Assembly: GCF_000143415.4 (NCBI RefSeq)
Contig: NW_003314272.1
Location: 1,026,951-1,090,950, forward strand
Direction of reading: 5' to 3'
DNA from: Selaginella moellendorffii
Lineage: Eukaryota > Streptophyta > Lycopodiopsida > Selaginellales > Selaginellaceae
DNA length: 64,000 bases
Numbering within the stretch: position 1 is the stretch's first letter; every line of letters starts with the position of its first letter. The notes below the pieces were generated by a model. That model searched no databases, was not told the DNA's origin, and saw nothing but the letters and a program-made list of their open reading frames with translations. The position numbers and the translations under genes are program-made. This document shows, piece after piece, positions 32,963-43,468 of this stretch.

Positions 32963-34668
32963 CGCTGGGCCGCAGTGTAAACCTGGCCAATCCGCGCGGC
33001 GGCGATAGGCGGCTTGTTCTATCGCCGCCGCCTCCGCATTCCCGGATTCTAGGAGCCGCCTTACCGCAAGATCGCGTTGGATATCGAGCGCGCTTTCCCT
33101 AGCCGCCGCGCGCCACTGCTCCGTGGTTAGCCCTAGCCCGAGGGGACCTCGGTTCCACTGACAGAGCTCGTACACCCCAGCACCGTACAAAGAAAGCCGT
33201 TAGGCATCTGTCTAGCTAACGGATCTTTCTAGGCCGACGGCTCGGATACCGCCACGTCAGTCACATTCTCTCTAGATATTTCTTTTTTCCAACTAACGGC
33301 TACCTCAAGTTTTTTAGGGCATGCGCACAGTTTAGAATTAAAGTGGAATCATAGAAAATCTTCGTTCTTCTCGGATCACAAGTGGATTGCCGCTGTCTCT
33401 TTCGATTCTCGATTCTATAATCACAAGTAAAACCCTTTGGAAGATCTGGATAGAGTAGCAAACGCTCAACTAGGAGCCAGTGGAAAAAATCCCTGCTCCT
33501 CCAAAATCCACCCATTGCGCTCGAATCTCCACGCGCCCACATTTTTCCTTGTAAGATCCTGACCCCTGGATCTCTTCCAAGCGATTTCTTTATGGTGATC
33601 TAGGGGATCTAGCAAGGGCCCTTGTAGTTTCAACGCTCCAATCCAAAAGATCAAACTCCTCCCGCCGCGAAAGTGGTCCCTAGAGTTAGGGCTCCAGGAA
33701 TGTTCCAAAACCCTAATTCCTTGTCACAACGCTGCTGCGATCCATCCATGCCAGGAGACAAAGGAGGATTTGTCCAGGCCTTTGGGGCTGACGAAGGGCG
33801 GCGATCATCCCCACAATGGGGAGGGGACGGATGAGAAGAGAATTTTTCCAACCACCAAATGTCGCGATACCTTTCCCTTGCCACAAGCTGGCAGCCTTGT
33901 CGGCATGCGTGTTTAGCTGGCTTGTCTTTGTCCCATTGCTTACCAAGGCCAGCCATATCCATGGGCCGCGTAATGTGGATGCCAGCCCTAATTCGGCGCA
34001 TATTCTCCGGACGTGAATCATAAGATAATAGAATATGCGCTTGATGCCAGATGGGCATACACATGGGTGGGGGGTCATGGGTACGGCCGGCAAAGGTGCT
34101 TGGGTCCCACGTATGGCTGGACGCCATGTGGCCGCACACGCGACATGCGTCATGCGGGGCGGGTCTTTCCCCACATTCTCCCCCACCATGTGCGTGGGTG
34201 GCATGGCCATGGCCATGGCCATGCGCATGCACGCCATTGGCTGGCATTGGCGGCGGGGCCCGTTGGCCACCTCATGCCACCCTTGCCAAGAAGAAAAGAA
34301 CGGGCGGAATGGTAAAAACAGACAGGCCAAGGAGGGGAGAGGTTGGGTAAAAAGTGGAATAAAATAACAGACAGGCGCTGTGGAGGATCCGAGGTAAATA
34401 ACGCCGCCGTAAATTTGGAGGCTGCATTGGCTATGAAAATGAATGAACAAGGGGTCGCAGCATTGAAGAACAGGGACAGCGCCGAGGAATAGCCGACGAC
34501 GAAACTCCTCCAAGAGATTTTGGATTCGATCGATCGGGGATCAAAGGCGAGAGTGGGGATTTCTTCCCTCAACCCTCACTTGGGAGCTTAATTTGCAGTG
34601 TTGTGTGAGTTTGTGAGAGCGTGGAGAGTGTGAGAGAGTGTGTGGGGAGGGAATATAGTCAATCATAG
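32963..34668. other. Divergent intergenic region between F-box and patellin genes
   Basis: About 1.7 kb that should contain both promoters. A CCATGG-rich tract at 34195-34240 creates a His/Gly frame on the minus strand that is judged to be chance. The last 100 bp before 34669 are GT/GA-rich leader sequence (GTGTGAGAGAGTGTG). No transposon or RNA gene was identified. Confidence 0.4.
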
Positions 34669-36585
34669 ATGGCGGCAGAGGACGTAACAGAGGTCACTAA
34701 ATCGCCAGAGCCTGTCGCTCCTGCCGAGGAGCCTGTGAAGGAATCGTCTCCTCCGGAAGCTCCGGCACCAGCTCCTCCAGCGCCAGCAGGGGAGGCGGTG
34801 GCCAAGGAGGGAGAGGAAGCGCCAGCCAAGGAAGGAGGAGAGGAGGCTCCAGCCAAGGAGGAGGGCGGAGATGTAGCGGCGGCCAAGCCGGCAGCGCCAC
34901 CCAAGTCGCCCAAGCCCACCAAGGAGGAGCTGGAGAAGAAAGCTCTTGAGGAATTCAAGCTCAAGGTGGCCGAGGCGATCAAAGCCAACGCTTTCGTGCC
35001 ACCTCCTCCGCCACCACCGCCCAAGGAAGAGCCCGCCAAGGAGGAGGAGCCCAAGGACGCCGCCGCCGCCGCCACCACCACGGAGGTGGCGGAGACGAAG
35101 AAGCTGGATGAGGAAGCCGCGGAGGAGAAAGCTCCCGAGGAGCCTGCGCCAGCGGCAGCGGCGGTGGAATCGAGCGAGAAAGCGGTAGAGCCGGCGGTAG
35201 AGCCAGTGGCAGAGCCAGCGGCGCCACCAGCGGCGGAGGAGAAGATCGAGGAGGAGCCCAAGGCGGTGGAGGAGCCGGAGACGCCGCCCGAGGACGTGTT
35301 CCTGTGGGGGATCCCGCTGCTCCACACCGAGGGCGACGAGCGCACGGACGTGATCCTGGGCAAGTTCCTCAAGGCGCGCGACTTCAAGGTCTCGCAGGCG
35401 CTGGCGATGCTCAAGAACTGCGTGCTGTGGCGCAAGAGCTTCAAGGCGGACGAGATCCTGGACGAGGAGCTGGGCGCCGACTTCGATGGCATGGCATTCA
35501 TGTTTGGCGAGGACAAGGAGGGGCACCCGGTGTGCTACAACGTGTTTGGCGTCCTCCAGGACAAGGATCTCTACTCCAAGGTGTTTGGCGACGACGCCGC
35601 CAGGTTCCTGCGCTGGAGGGTCCAGCTCCAGGAGAAGGGCGTCAAGATGCTCAAGCTGGAGCCGAGCACGCCCAATGCGCTGCTCCAGGTGATCGATCTC
35701 AAGAACGCGCCATGGCCGGCCAAGAAGGTGCGCAGTGTTCTTCTCAAGGCGATCAGCCTCCTCCAGGACAATTACCCCGAGCTGGTCATCAAGAATGTGA
35801 GTATCATCCTCTTCCTCGCAAGATCTCTGTTTGCTCACTCAATTTGGCCGATCGATCGATCGATCGATCTCGCAGGTGTTCATCAATGTTCCATGGTACT
35901 ACAGCGCCGTCTTCTCGCTGCTCAGCCCCTTCCTCACGCAGCACCAGAAGAACAAATTCGTGGTCACACGGCTGGGCAAATCGACCGAGGCATTGTTCAA
36001 GTAAGTTCCTCTCTCTCACTCGATGCGAATTCTCTGGGATTGATCTGGAATTTCTGGATTGGAATCCAGGCTGATCTCGCCCGAGAAGGTCCCCATCCAG
36101 TACGGTGGATTGGGCAGGGCCGGGGACGAGGAGTTCTCGGGCGCCGACGCCCCTGTCACGGAGCTACCAATCAAAGCCGGGGAAAAGAAGACGGTCGAGC
36201 TGGCAGTAACCACGGTGAGTACCACGGTTCACCGCATATGCGGGGAATATCCCCCCGGCGCGAATATTCTTTCGCGGGTTTGGAATATTCGTCCGGATTT
36301 GAAAAATCTCACCCTTTGTTTTTCTAACAGGGCGGATCGAGCATCACTTGGGACTTGGTGGTGGTGGGGAGCGAGGTGAGCTATGGCGCCGAGTTCCAAC
36401 CGGATCAGGAGGGCGGCTACACGACGATCATCGTGAAGACGAAGAAGATCTCGGCGCAATTAGAGGAGCCCATCCGGAACTCGTTCAAGGCCTCGGAGCC
36501 CGGCAAGGTGGTCCTCTCCATCGACAACTCCTTGTCCAAGAAGAAGAAATCGGTGGTCTACAGGCACATTGTCAAGGCTGCGTGA
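34669..36585 (+). CDS. Patellin-like protein (CRAL-TRIO/Sec14 and GOLD domains)
   Basis: Four exons (34669-35796, 35876-36000, 36070-36214, 36331-36585) give 550 residues in frame. The first 200 residues are an acidic, Pro/Ala/Glu-rich region typical of patellins. A CRAL-TRIO N segment follows (ILGKFLKARDFKVSQALAML), then the Sec14 lipid-binding fold (VCYNVFGVLQDKDLY, LLQVIDLKNAPWP, VFINVPWYYSAVFSLLSPFL). A GOLD domain ends the protein (ITWDLVVVGSEVSYGAEF, then the basic tail SKKKKSVVYRHIVKAA). Patellins bind phosphoinositides and act in membrane trafficking, cell-plate formation and auxin-carrier positioning. The first intron has a GATC tetranucleotide run. Confidence 0.95.
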
Positions 36586-37177
36586 GTGACAACAGCAATC
36601 GGAACAGCGATAACACTCGAGGGCGGGCGGACGATTTTAGTTTACCAGCGTACAGATCGGATCTTGCGGGAGTTTTTGGGCTTTCTTCTCTCCTTTCTCA
36701 CTCTCTCACTCTTCTTTTCTCTTCTCATCACCTCTTCTCGATCCTCCTTCCTTCCTTCTTCAAAAGCGTTTGAGACTGGTACTCTTATGTACAGCAGGGA
36801 TCAAGCTGGTTGTGTGAATGTCTTAGAGAATTCTTTGGTTGAATGATAATGGACAGATTATAACTTTTCTTCTCTTCGTGCTTCCTGGAAGATTCGGTTG
36901 GACGCACATTGAATTCGTGACTGGCTGGCTGCTTCGCTGCGGGCCAAGAGCGCGAGAGTGCGCGTGTGATCGCTGGCCGGTAGGATGGTGTGCCTCGCTG
37001 TTCTGCTGGCTTTCTTGGTGTCCTTGACAAATAAATTTGCTGCTGGCGGCACGACCCAAGCACGAACTTGCAGCCAGAGTTTTTAAATTTGCTTCTTCGC
37101 TGGTGTCTCTTTTGATTGATTGCTACGGCTGGTGCTGGGGGATTAGGCGATCATGGTCCTGCGATCAAGATCCACTC

Positions 37178-37206
37178 ATTCATTCATTCATTCATTCATT
37201 CATTCA
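37178..37206. repeat. ATTC tetranucleotide microsatellite
   Basis: About seven tandem ATTC units in the intergenic region downstream of the patellin gene. Confidence 0.95.
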
Positions 37207-37465
37207 TGTGCGTGTTTGTGGGCGTGTTTTTGGCGCAGCCGCAGCAGCAGCAGCAGGCATCTGGTGTTTTGTGTGTTCCCCTTTCACCACTTTAAGAAGT
37301 TGTGGAAGTTGGGGGCGGCTTGGTCAGCAACAAGAGCAGCAGCAGTGGTGCTGCAGTCCAAGTCTATCCATGTCTCTTCCAGGATCTCCAGTCCAGTTCC
37401 CAGCCTATAGGTGGTAGAAGCGGCAAAGGCAACGTAGAACAGTGAGTCCATGTGCGTTTATGGCG

Positions 37466-37505
37466 CTTGCTTGCTTGCTTGCTTGCTTGCCTGCCTGCCT
37501 GCTTG
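37466..37505. repeat. GCTT/GCCT tetranucleotide microsatellite
   Basis: GCTT units grade into GCCT units and back, about nine copies in all. Confidence 0.92.
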
Positions 37506-39109
37506 TCGTCCTCTCCTCTCTGCAGTTTGAACACTGGAATTCGCGCTCGTGGTTAAAAAGTCATTTTAAGAGTGGTGATCTGGGTGGCATCACAATCTAC
37601 AGTGCTGTGGACCACCTTTCAACTCTCATTTGAACTTGTTTAGACCTTTCTAAAAACTTTATTTTATCTTTCTCGAATTGCGTTATTTAATTTTTCTCCT
37701 AAAGTTTTTGTGATAAGTAATATCTATATTTTAATAAAAATTCTATATATAACGTACATACAAATGAGTAAAATACATTCTTTGCATCACTTCTAAATTT
37801 AGTTTATATATAAATATTTTTCAACTTTTACTATTAAGCATGTAACACATTAAAAGTGAATATAAACTCTGGAGTGTAGGATGAGATGTAAAGGTTATGA
37901 GACAAAAAATTGGTTTCCTTGCGAATTAAATTCAGATGATAAGCTGATAAGCAGAGCTGCTCATAATGTCAAGTAAGGTAGGCTTGTTGAAAATTGATTT
38001 CTCATCCAAAATCTATTAAATGCACTGCGGGAAAAAGAGTATTTTTTTACACTTTCTCATTTTCTTCAGTTTTTATCCATTCATCATTTTGTTGTTCCTA
38101 CTCAGCTATAGTTTCCATGGTAGCTGCAGCATCTTCTCGGTGCAATTTATTTGTTTCACAAAGGACTTATGATGTCTTCACCAATGTCAATTTCTTCAAC
38201 AAAAAAGAATCTGCATTCGGGTGCTTTTCAACTTTGACAATCCTGCCCACTAGGAAAAACTAGTTGCCGGCAAGACTGATAAAAAAAATTCGAATATTGC
38301 ACCTAGACTTATATGAGTCGAGGCTGAGTGTTATAGTTGCAGAACAAATATCTCACCTGGAATTCTATGTGTCAAGGCTGGGTGTTATAGTTCTCAATCA
38401 ACACCCTCGCATCTCTGCTGTGCACAATCCATATGCCCTTAAACCATGATACAATTCATGCACGAAGGTGGTCTTGTCAGGATGGCCACTGTGGTGCCTT
38501 GGTTTGGCAAACCATTTTGATTTGTTCAAAAAGTCCTGTAAGTTTTATTGGAACACGTTCCATATTATAGTCGGATAGTGGAGTTTGCAAAACCAGTGCA
38601 TGGAACTCTATGGCTCGTTTCACGTGGCAGCGGCTTTGATGACAGTGACCAGTTTGTGGCCTTGGAGCTGCATGGCGGAGAGTGAAGGATCTAGTGCTTG
38701 CAGTACGTGAATTGCTGGCCAAGCAAGGGTTCAAGCAGCATCCGGGCTGTATTGTAACAACGATTAACCCTTCATCTGTGAGTTCTTGGCGTGTGTGTGT
38801 AAGAGAGAGAGTTTATTATAAATTATGAAGAACCCTAATTCTAAAATCATAGAAAATTTACTCAGCATAAAGTGTTTAGTTGGTAAAGTGTTTTTGATTT
38901 ATATATTATCTCATCACAATTGAGGGGGCATTGTTTAGTGGGAATGGAATTAAGGGAGCCAGAAATGCCATTTTGATTCTTGCCCAAACGTGCATATCAC
39001 ATGTTTTAAATTTATTTTCTCTCTCACAACACTGTGCCAGACAATAAAATTTTATTAAAATATTTCAGTAAAACATAGTTAAAGAAATGACAATTACCCC
39101 TCCATCTGA

Positions 39110-40080
39110 CGGCTGGCATGGCTGGATCTATATATTATAGATAAGTTGGCAGTAACAAAGACTGTCTGTTGGGGACGCCTTGGCCAGTGATGCCCGGCGA
39201 GGAGTATGTAGACAAGGCCGTGGAGGTTTTCCGCGTTCCTGGCCATCACTTCTGCCTCCGACTCCACTATGGCGCGAATGGATCCAGCGCCTGTTTGTCG
39301 CTCGTCCAGTGCTCCGGCTGTCGTGGAAAAACAGTGATGCTCCGGCTGCGTGCCCAGGTACTCTGCGTCGGATGAGTGCGCGGAGAGGATCTCAGTGGTT
39401 GTCATCAGCTTCGGCTTTGGCGGAGAAGGATGAGAGGTAGAATTTCTCCCCATTTATTTGCAGCTGTTTATGTTCTTCTGTGTCTTCGTCAGGATTGAGC
39501 TTGTGAGCGATGGTCGGCCTGTTCACTGGGAATCTAGCGTATGCGCACTAGCCAAAGTTACGGTGGTACGATGGGATCCAAATCATGGTGGTGAGGGCCT
39601 CGATCAAGTTTGCTTTTGTTTTCATGTCTGTCCATCCAGCTTTCTTGTCTGCGTGACCAACATTCGCGATTTCTTGCCACCATGCCTGGAGTTCAGTGCC
39701 ATCCCGGACTGAAGCATCGTTCTTGTAGAAAATGTCTGCGTAGTCTGTCACCCATTGCTTCAATGCACTCCAGATGTTCAGTCCGCCCACTGCATAAGAG
39801 TTTCAAGCTAGAAATCCCCTTTCCTTGCGATCAAGTCAACTGGAAGTCCCTCTTGGTCGAATCTCCACAGCGATCCATAGATGACAGCACTAAGTTCTAT
39901 GGAGTACTTTCCCGTCGTGATGATTCCTGATGCATTGATCAGCGCTTGGCGAGCCTTGAAATTGGAAGTGCGGAATCAGCAGGAGGTAGATTGGATGAAG
40001 AATGCTCAGCTGCCTGTGCGTAGCAATTTTAAACGGTTCCATGACGGCATGCATCCTCAGCCTGGATGAGAGCGATCAGG
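39110..40080 (-). pseudogene. Lipoxygenase pseudogene, C-terminal catalytic part
   Basis: Read on the minus strand, several frames carry successive parts of a plant lipoxygenase: [15 protein letters not shown]; then, in another frame, [19 protein letters not shown] and [16 protein letters not shown]; then IWSALKQWVTDYADIFYK and DGTELQAWWQEIANVGHADK; then IWIPSYHRNFG. The last should be the iron-ligand helix but has lost residues and its second histidine, and a stop follows directly. YARFPVNRPTIAHKLNPDE and TTTEILSAHSSDAEYLG continue the family order. Frameshifts, the stop and the lost ligand make it non-functional. No N-terminal PLAT domain was found nearby. Confidence 0.85.
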
Positions 40081-40537
40081 TACGCATTGCTATATATTTT
40101 TTATATCATTCTTGGATTCCTCGGGTTTTTTTTAATTGATTTAATGGTAGCACGTGGAGAACAAACACTTTGCGTCGGTACGAGCTTTGTCTTTCTTTCC
40201 TTTTTTATTTCTTTCGTTTTCGGTTTTTGAGGAGTGGCTCCAAGCGATTCCTGGTGACGAAGTTCCAGCGGTCCAGACTCCCAGTTCTAAACGAAACCTG
40301 AACACTGATGTGTACAATGGAAAAATCCGAATCATGAAGGCCTTGTTGATAAAATACGGTGTTGTTAAATTATATGGGCCGTAAATTCTCACGGTATAGC
40401 CAGTCTTAGCCAATTTTCTTGACCCCGCCATTGTTCTCAACCATTCTTTCTTAGAGATTGCTAGACTAATTTATCAAAGTTAAGCATATGCAACCATAGT
40501 TCATAGAGAGGAAACAAATATAGAACAAGAGCTTTGA

Positions 40538-42700
40538 CTAAGCAGTTTTTCTACTTTTACTTCGAAGATCAGCCAGATCAAACAGCATCTCCTCGTTGGT
40601 GGCATTGGCTCTGATCTTGTACATCTTGCACAATGATTGAAGACGTTTGCGCTTCACCCTACCATCTGCAATGTCACGTATCTTTTCCAAGTCGTCCAGC
40701 TCGCTTCTATGACACACCAAGTCCCTCTTCCAATATTGGAGCTTTTCTTGGACAAGTGACTTCTCCGGTGGATCTTCTAAAGTTTCCTCAGACTCTATGC
40801 AGCCGAGAGCCTCCTCCCAAGTCCCTGGTAAGTTCACATCTAGAGAAACCACATCCATCTCGTGGCTCATCTCTTCTACATAAGGACTTCCAGACACCGG
40901 CACGGCCACCTTACACTGCACAATCCCTGGTAAAGAAAGAAGCTCTAACTTCACATACTTCTTGCTCATGTGAAATCACTCACCTCTGATAGCTTTCTGA
41001 GAAACCTTTCTAGATGATCGGTACTTCTGGAACTTGAAGCCGCGATAAGAATCCGGGGGTAAAAAGAAAACCAGCAGAGTTTCATCGTTGTCGGGATGGC
41101 CGCTGTTATAAAACAGCTCTCTCCAGGCTTTCAGAGCCTGCTGCGCCTTGATTGTAGCCTCGAGAACGGGCTTGTGGTCAGTACAAGCAACGGTAGCCTG
41201 TCCCAGCGTGCGTGGTAACAGCACAAAATCAAACACCGCATTGTTCTTTCGAAGGGGCCTCCACATATACTTAATCGCATCCTCACCTGCAGGGTAGAAA
41301 GGAGGAAATCAATAAATAAATAAATCAGATACTAACCAGCTGCGACCAAAGCGTCTTCCAGATCACCTTCGTAATATCGTAGAACAAGACCAGGGCCGGA
41401 AGGAGATGCTACCAGAGCCTTTGGCTCACCTTGGCAACTTGCACACTCGTATTTAAACTGGAACTTGCATTGCAAGTCGACACATCTGGGATGGTACCAG
41501 CGCAGGCAGGTTCTGCACTGGATCCACGAAACCATAACATCCGCGCTTGGATTGTCGGTTTGGGAACAACGATGGCAGTGAGCAGTGTCAACCTATAACA
41601 TGCAAAATAAAAGCATTCAAATGGTAAAAAAGCACAATCGGCATCACCATAATTTGTTGTGACAACGCCTGCCCGATGACATATTGCTCGAAAACGAAGC
41701 CTCTCAGGGCTGAGTACTCGCTGAACGGCTGAGAAGCCTCAAGAAAGCTGCGGATCTTGTCCACGTTGGTTCTACACAGGTAGTCAGCGTAGAGGTTGGC
41801 GACCTTCTCCGAGCAAAACGTGTACTGAAACTCTCTGAAACCGGTGCCAGGCGTGACATTGAAGTGGAACAAGCGCCAAGATATGTCCTTGGCATTGCGA
41901 GAGCTCTGTAGGATGAACGATAAATTCTTGAGTTTGGTATTCGCCAGGCACTTCATCACGTCCGAATGAAAGTATTTCTCCGTTAGATTTCGCACCTCTT
42001 GATCCCAAACATGCCGCGGGATGCCACCGTACCAGGCGAACACTAAATCAGCAGCTTTGACCTTCAACCTTACATCGTTTGCGTCATTACCCGTCATCTT
42101 GTTCGCCGCCGAGTTCCACGCAGCGAGAAGCAAACCAAACTCCCCCCTGTCCCATGGTGGCAGATAGAACGTATAGGTCAGGCGCACTTTCCTGATATCC
42201 TTCGTATTCGTGTCGTCTGGCGATGCCGCCACAAGCGCTCGGTTGCCAATGGGTCGGTCAGGGTAGACCCTTTGGTCGATCAGATGGAAGGTAACTGCCG
42301 GCGAATGGATAACGTCGAACGGATACTTCTTCTTTGGCACCACCCGAAGATCCCCGCTGCCACGAAACTCCCACACCCAGACACCAGTCTCATAGAGAAC
42401 TATGGACTCTGGATTGTCAATCCCGGTCCGGATGATGAAGTACCAGAGAAACGCCGACTTGCCCACGCCGGAATTGCCATTCAAATGGCACAGGGCGAAC
42501 TCGCGTGTCACAAGCTCTGATACAATCTCTTTGTAGAGCGCATCGAAAACATCTCTTACAAATAAGATATGAGAAGACATGGCTGCCAAACTGACACATG
42601 CCTTTGGGAGCTCGATTACCGCGCCTGCCGCATACCAATCTGCCGTTTTTCCAACAATACCTGCCCACCATTCGGCCGCCGCCACCATTGCGCTTGCCAT
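40538..42700 (-). CDS. Crinkler/RHS-like P-loop NTPase fused to a PHD finger
   Basis: Four exons (42700-41648, 41592-41337, 41286-40984, 40926-40538) with GT-AG introns of 55, 50 and 57 nt give 666 residues, and the frame closes exactly. Residues 75-82 are a Walker A motif, GNSGVGKS, in LCHLNGNSGVGKSAFLWYF. Near residue 330, LRGFVFEQYV resembles the RG..FE end of the NTPase module of Crinkler (CRN) and trypanosome RHS proteins. Residues 357-404 form a C4HC3 PHD finger (Cys 357, 360, 377, 380; His 385; Cys 388, 401, 404), a histone-tail reader fold. The last 260 residues are unrecognised and end in a basic helix (RSKSRKTA). The CRN/RHS link is inferred from motifs; the PHD finger is seen directly. 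A nuclear role is likely, but the function is unknown. Confidence 0.72.
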
Positions 42701-43468
42701 AGACCGGGTTTTAGGGCTTAAAGAATAATCCTGGGTGCATTGCAGCTGAAAGGTTTTGCTTGGTTTCGGTTTGAGAGGATTCCAGGTTTTGCTTTTTTCA
42801 AGCCAACCAACTGCTAAAGAAATATAAATTTCTTAATTTTTTAATTTAATTTTCTTGGAAATTGCAGAAGGAATGCAAAGATTAGTGAAAAATCACAGAA
42901 AAAAGGCAAAAGTCAATGGGAATCAGTGAAATATTAGTTTGTTTGATGGTACTTTTAGTGTATCTATTAAAAATTAGTCAATTAATTTATAAACACAAAA
43001 TTAAATGGGATGGTTTGATTCCCATTTAGCTACTAACCACAACCTTGGCAAGTAATCCTTGACCCTCTCCCACACCTCATCATCCTTGACAATAGCATAC
43101 CCTTTGCTCCTGCAATCCTTGATAGGGATTGAGACCCCCACCTTGAGTTGCTCCAAGAAGAAGACAAAAGTAGCATAGTCACAACTATTCCCATGTAGCT
43201 TAATGGGCTGCTGCCCCAGATCAAGCACATCCCCCTTGCAGGGCCTCAACCTCCTCACCGTTGTGGGGGGATCCAGAAAGCTATCCATCGACTTCTGGAT
43301 CATCCTTCCTTCCACGGATTCAGTTGTTAGATTAAAGTTTAAAAAATAAGAACAATTAACAGTTTAATCCTTATTTTTCAATATATATTTTATCCCATTT
43401 TTTATTCCACCACTTCATCTTCCAGCACTCATCCTGTTCATAGCGAAGCTTAGCATGATCATGTTTAA
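42701..43468. other. Spacer between NTPase-PHD and PPR genes, with one small frame
   Basis: Mostly AT-rich. It holds a 100-codon minus-strand frame at 43001-43303, listed separately. Nothing else was recognised. Confidence 0.4.
43001..43303 (-). CDS. Hypothetical small protein or gene fragment, 100 codons
   Basis: The frame starts at ATG 43303 (MIQKSMDSFLDPPTTVRR) and ends with AKWESNHPI. It contains LGQQPIKLHGNSCDYATFVFF and a CRSKGYAIVKDDEVWERVKDYL segment, with normal-looking protein composition, but no family was recognised. It could be the remains of a transposable element or of a larger gene. Coding status is uncertain. Confidence 0.25.
   Translation of the reverse strand: MIQKSMDSFLDPPTTVRRLRPCKGDVLDLGQQPIKLHGNSCDYATFVFFLEQLKVGVSIPIKDCRSKGYAIVKDDEVWERVKDYLPRLWLVAKWESNHPI

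Larger units (their letters stand above)
36586..39093. other. Intergenic region, AT-rich in its second half
   Basis: The first 300 bp are probably patellin 3' UTR (pyrimidine-rich). Two tetranucleotide microsatellites lie near 37178-37206 (ATTC) and 37466-37505 (GCTT/GCCT). From 37640 to 39090 the sequence is AT-rich with short frames only (38264-38449, 38477-38734), none with recognisable domains. Old transposon remains are possible but could not be shown. Confidence 0.4.

Noticed and set aside
33651-34572. Minus-strand frame with a His-Gly-His-Gly run, like a metal-binding protein
   Set aside because: The run comes from a CCATGG-type repeat, overlapping frames are open on both strands, and no family was recognised.
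40141-40440. 99-codon minus-strand frame as the N-terminal part of the lipoxygenase relic
   Set aside because: No lipoxygenase motif could be matched and its composition looks random.
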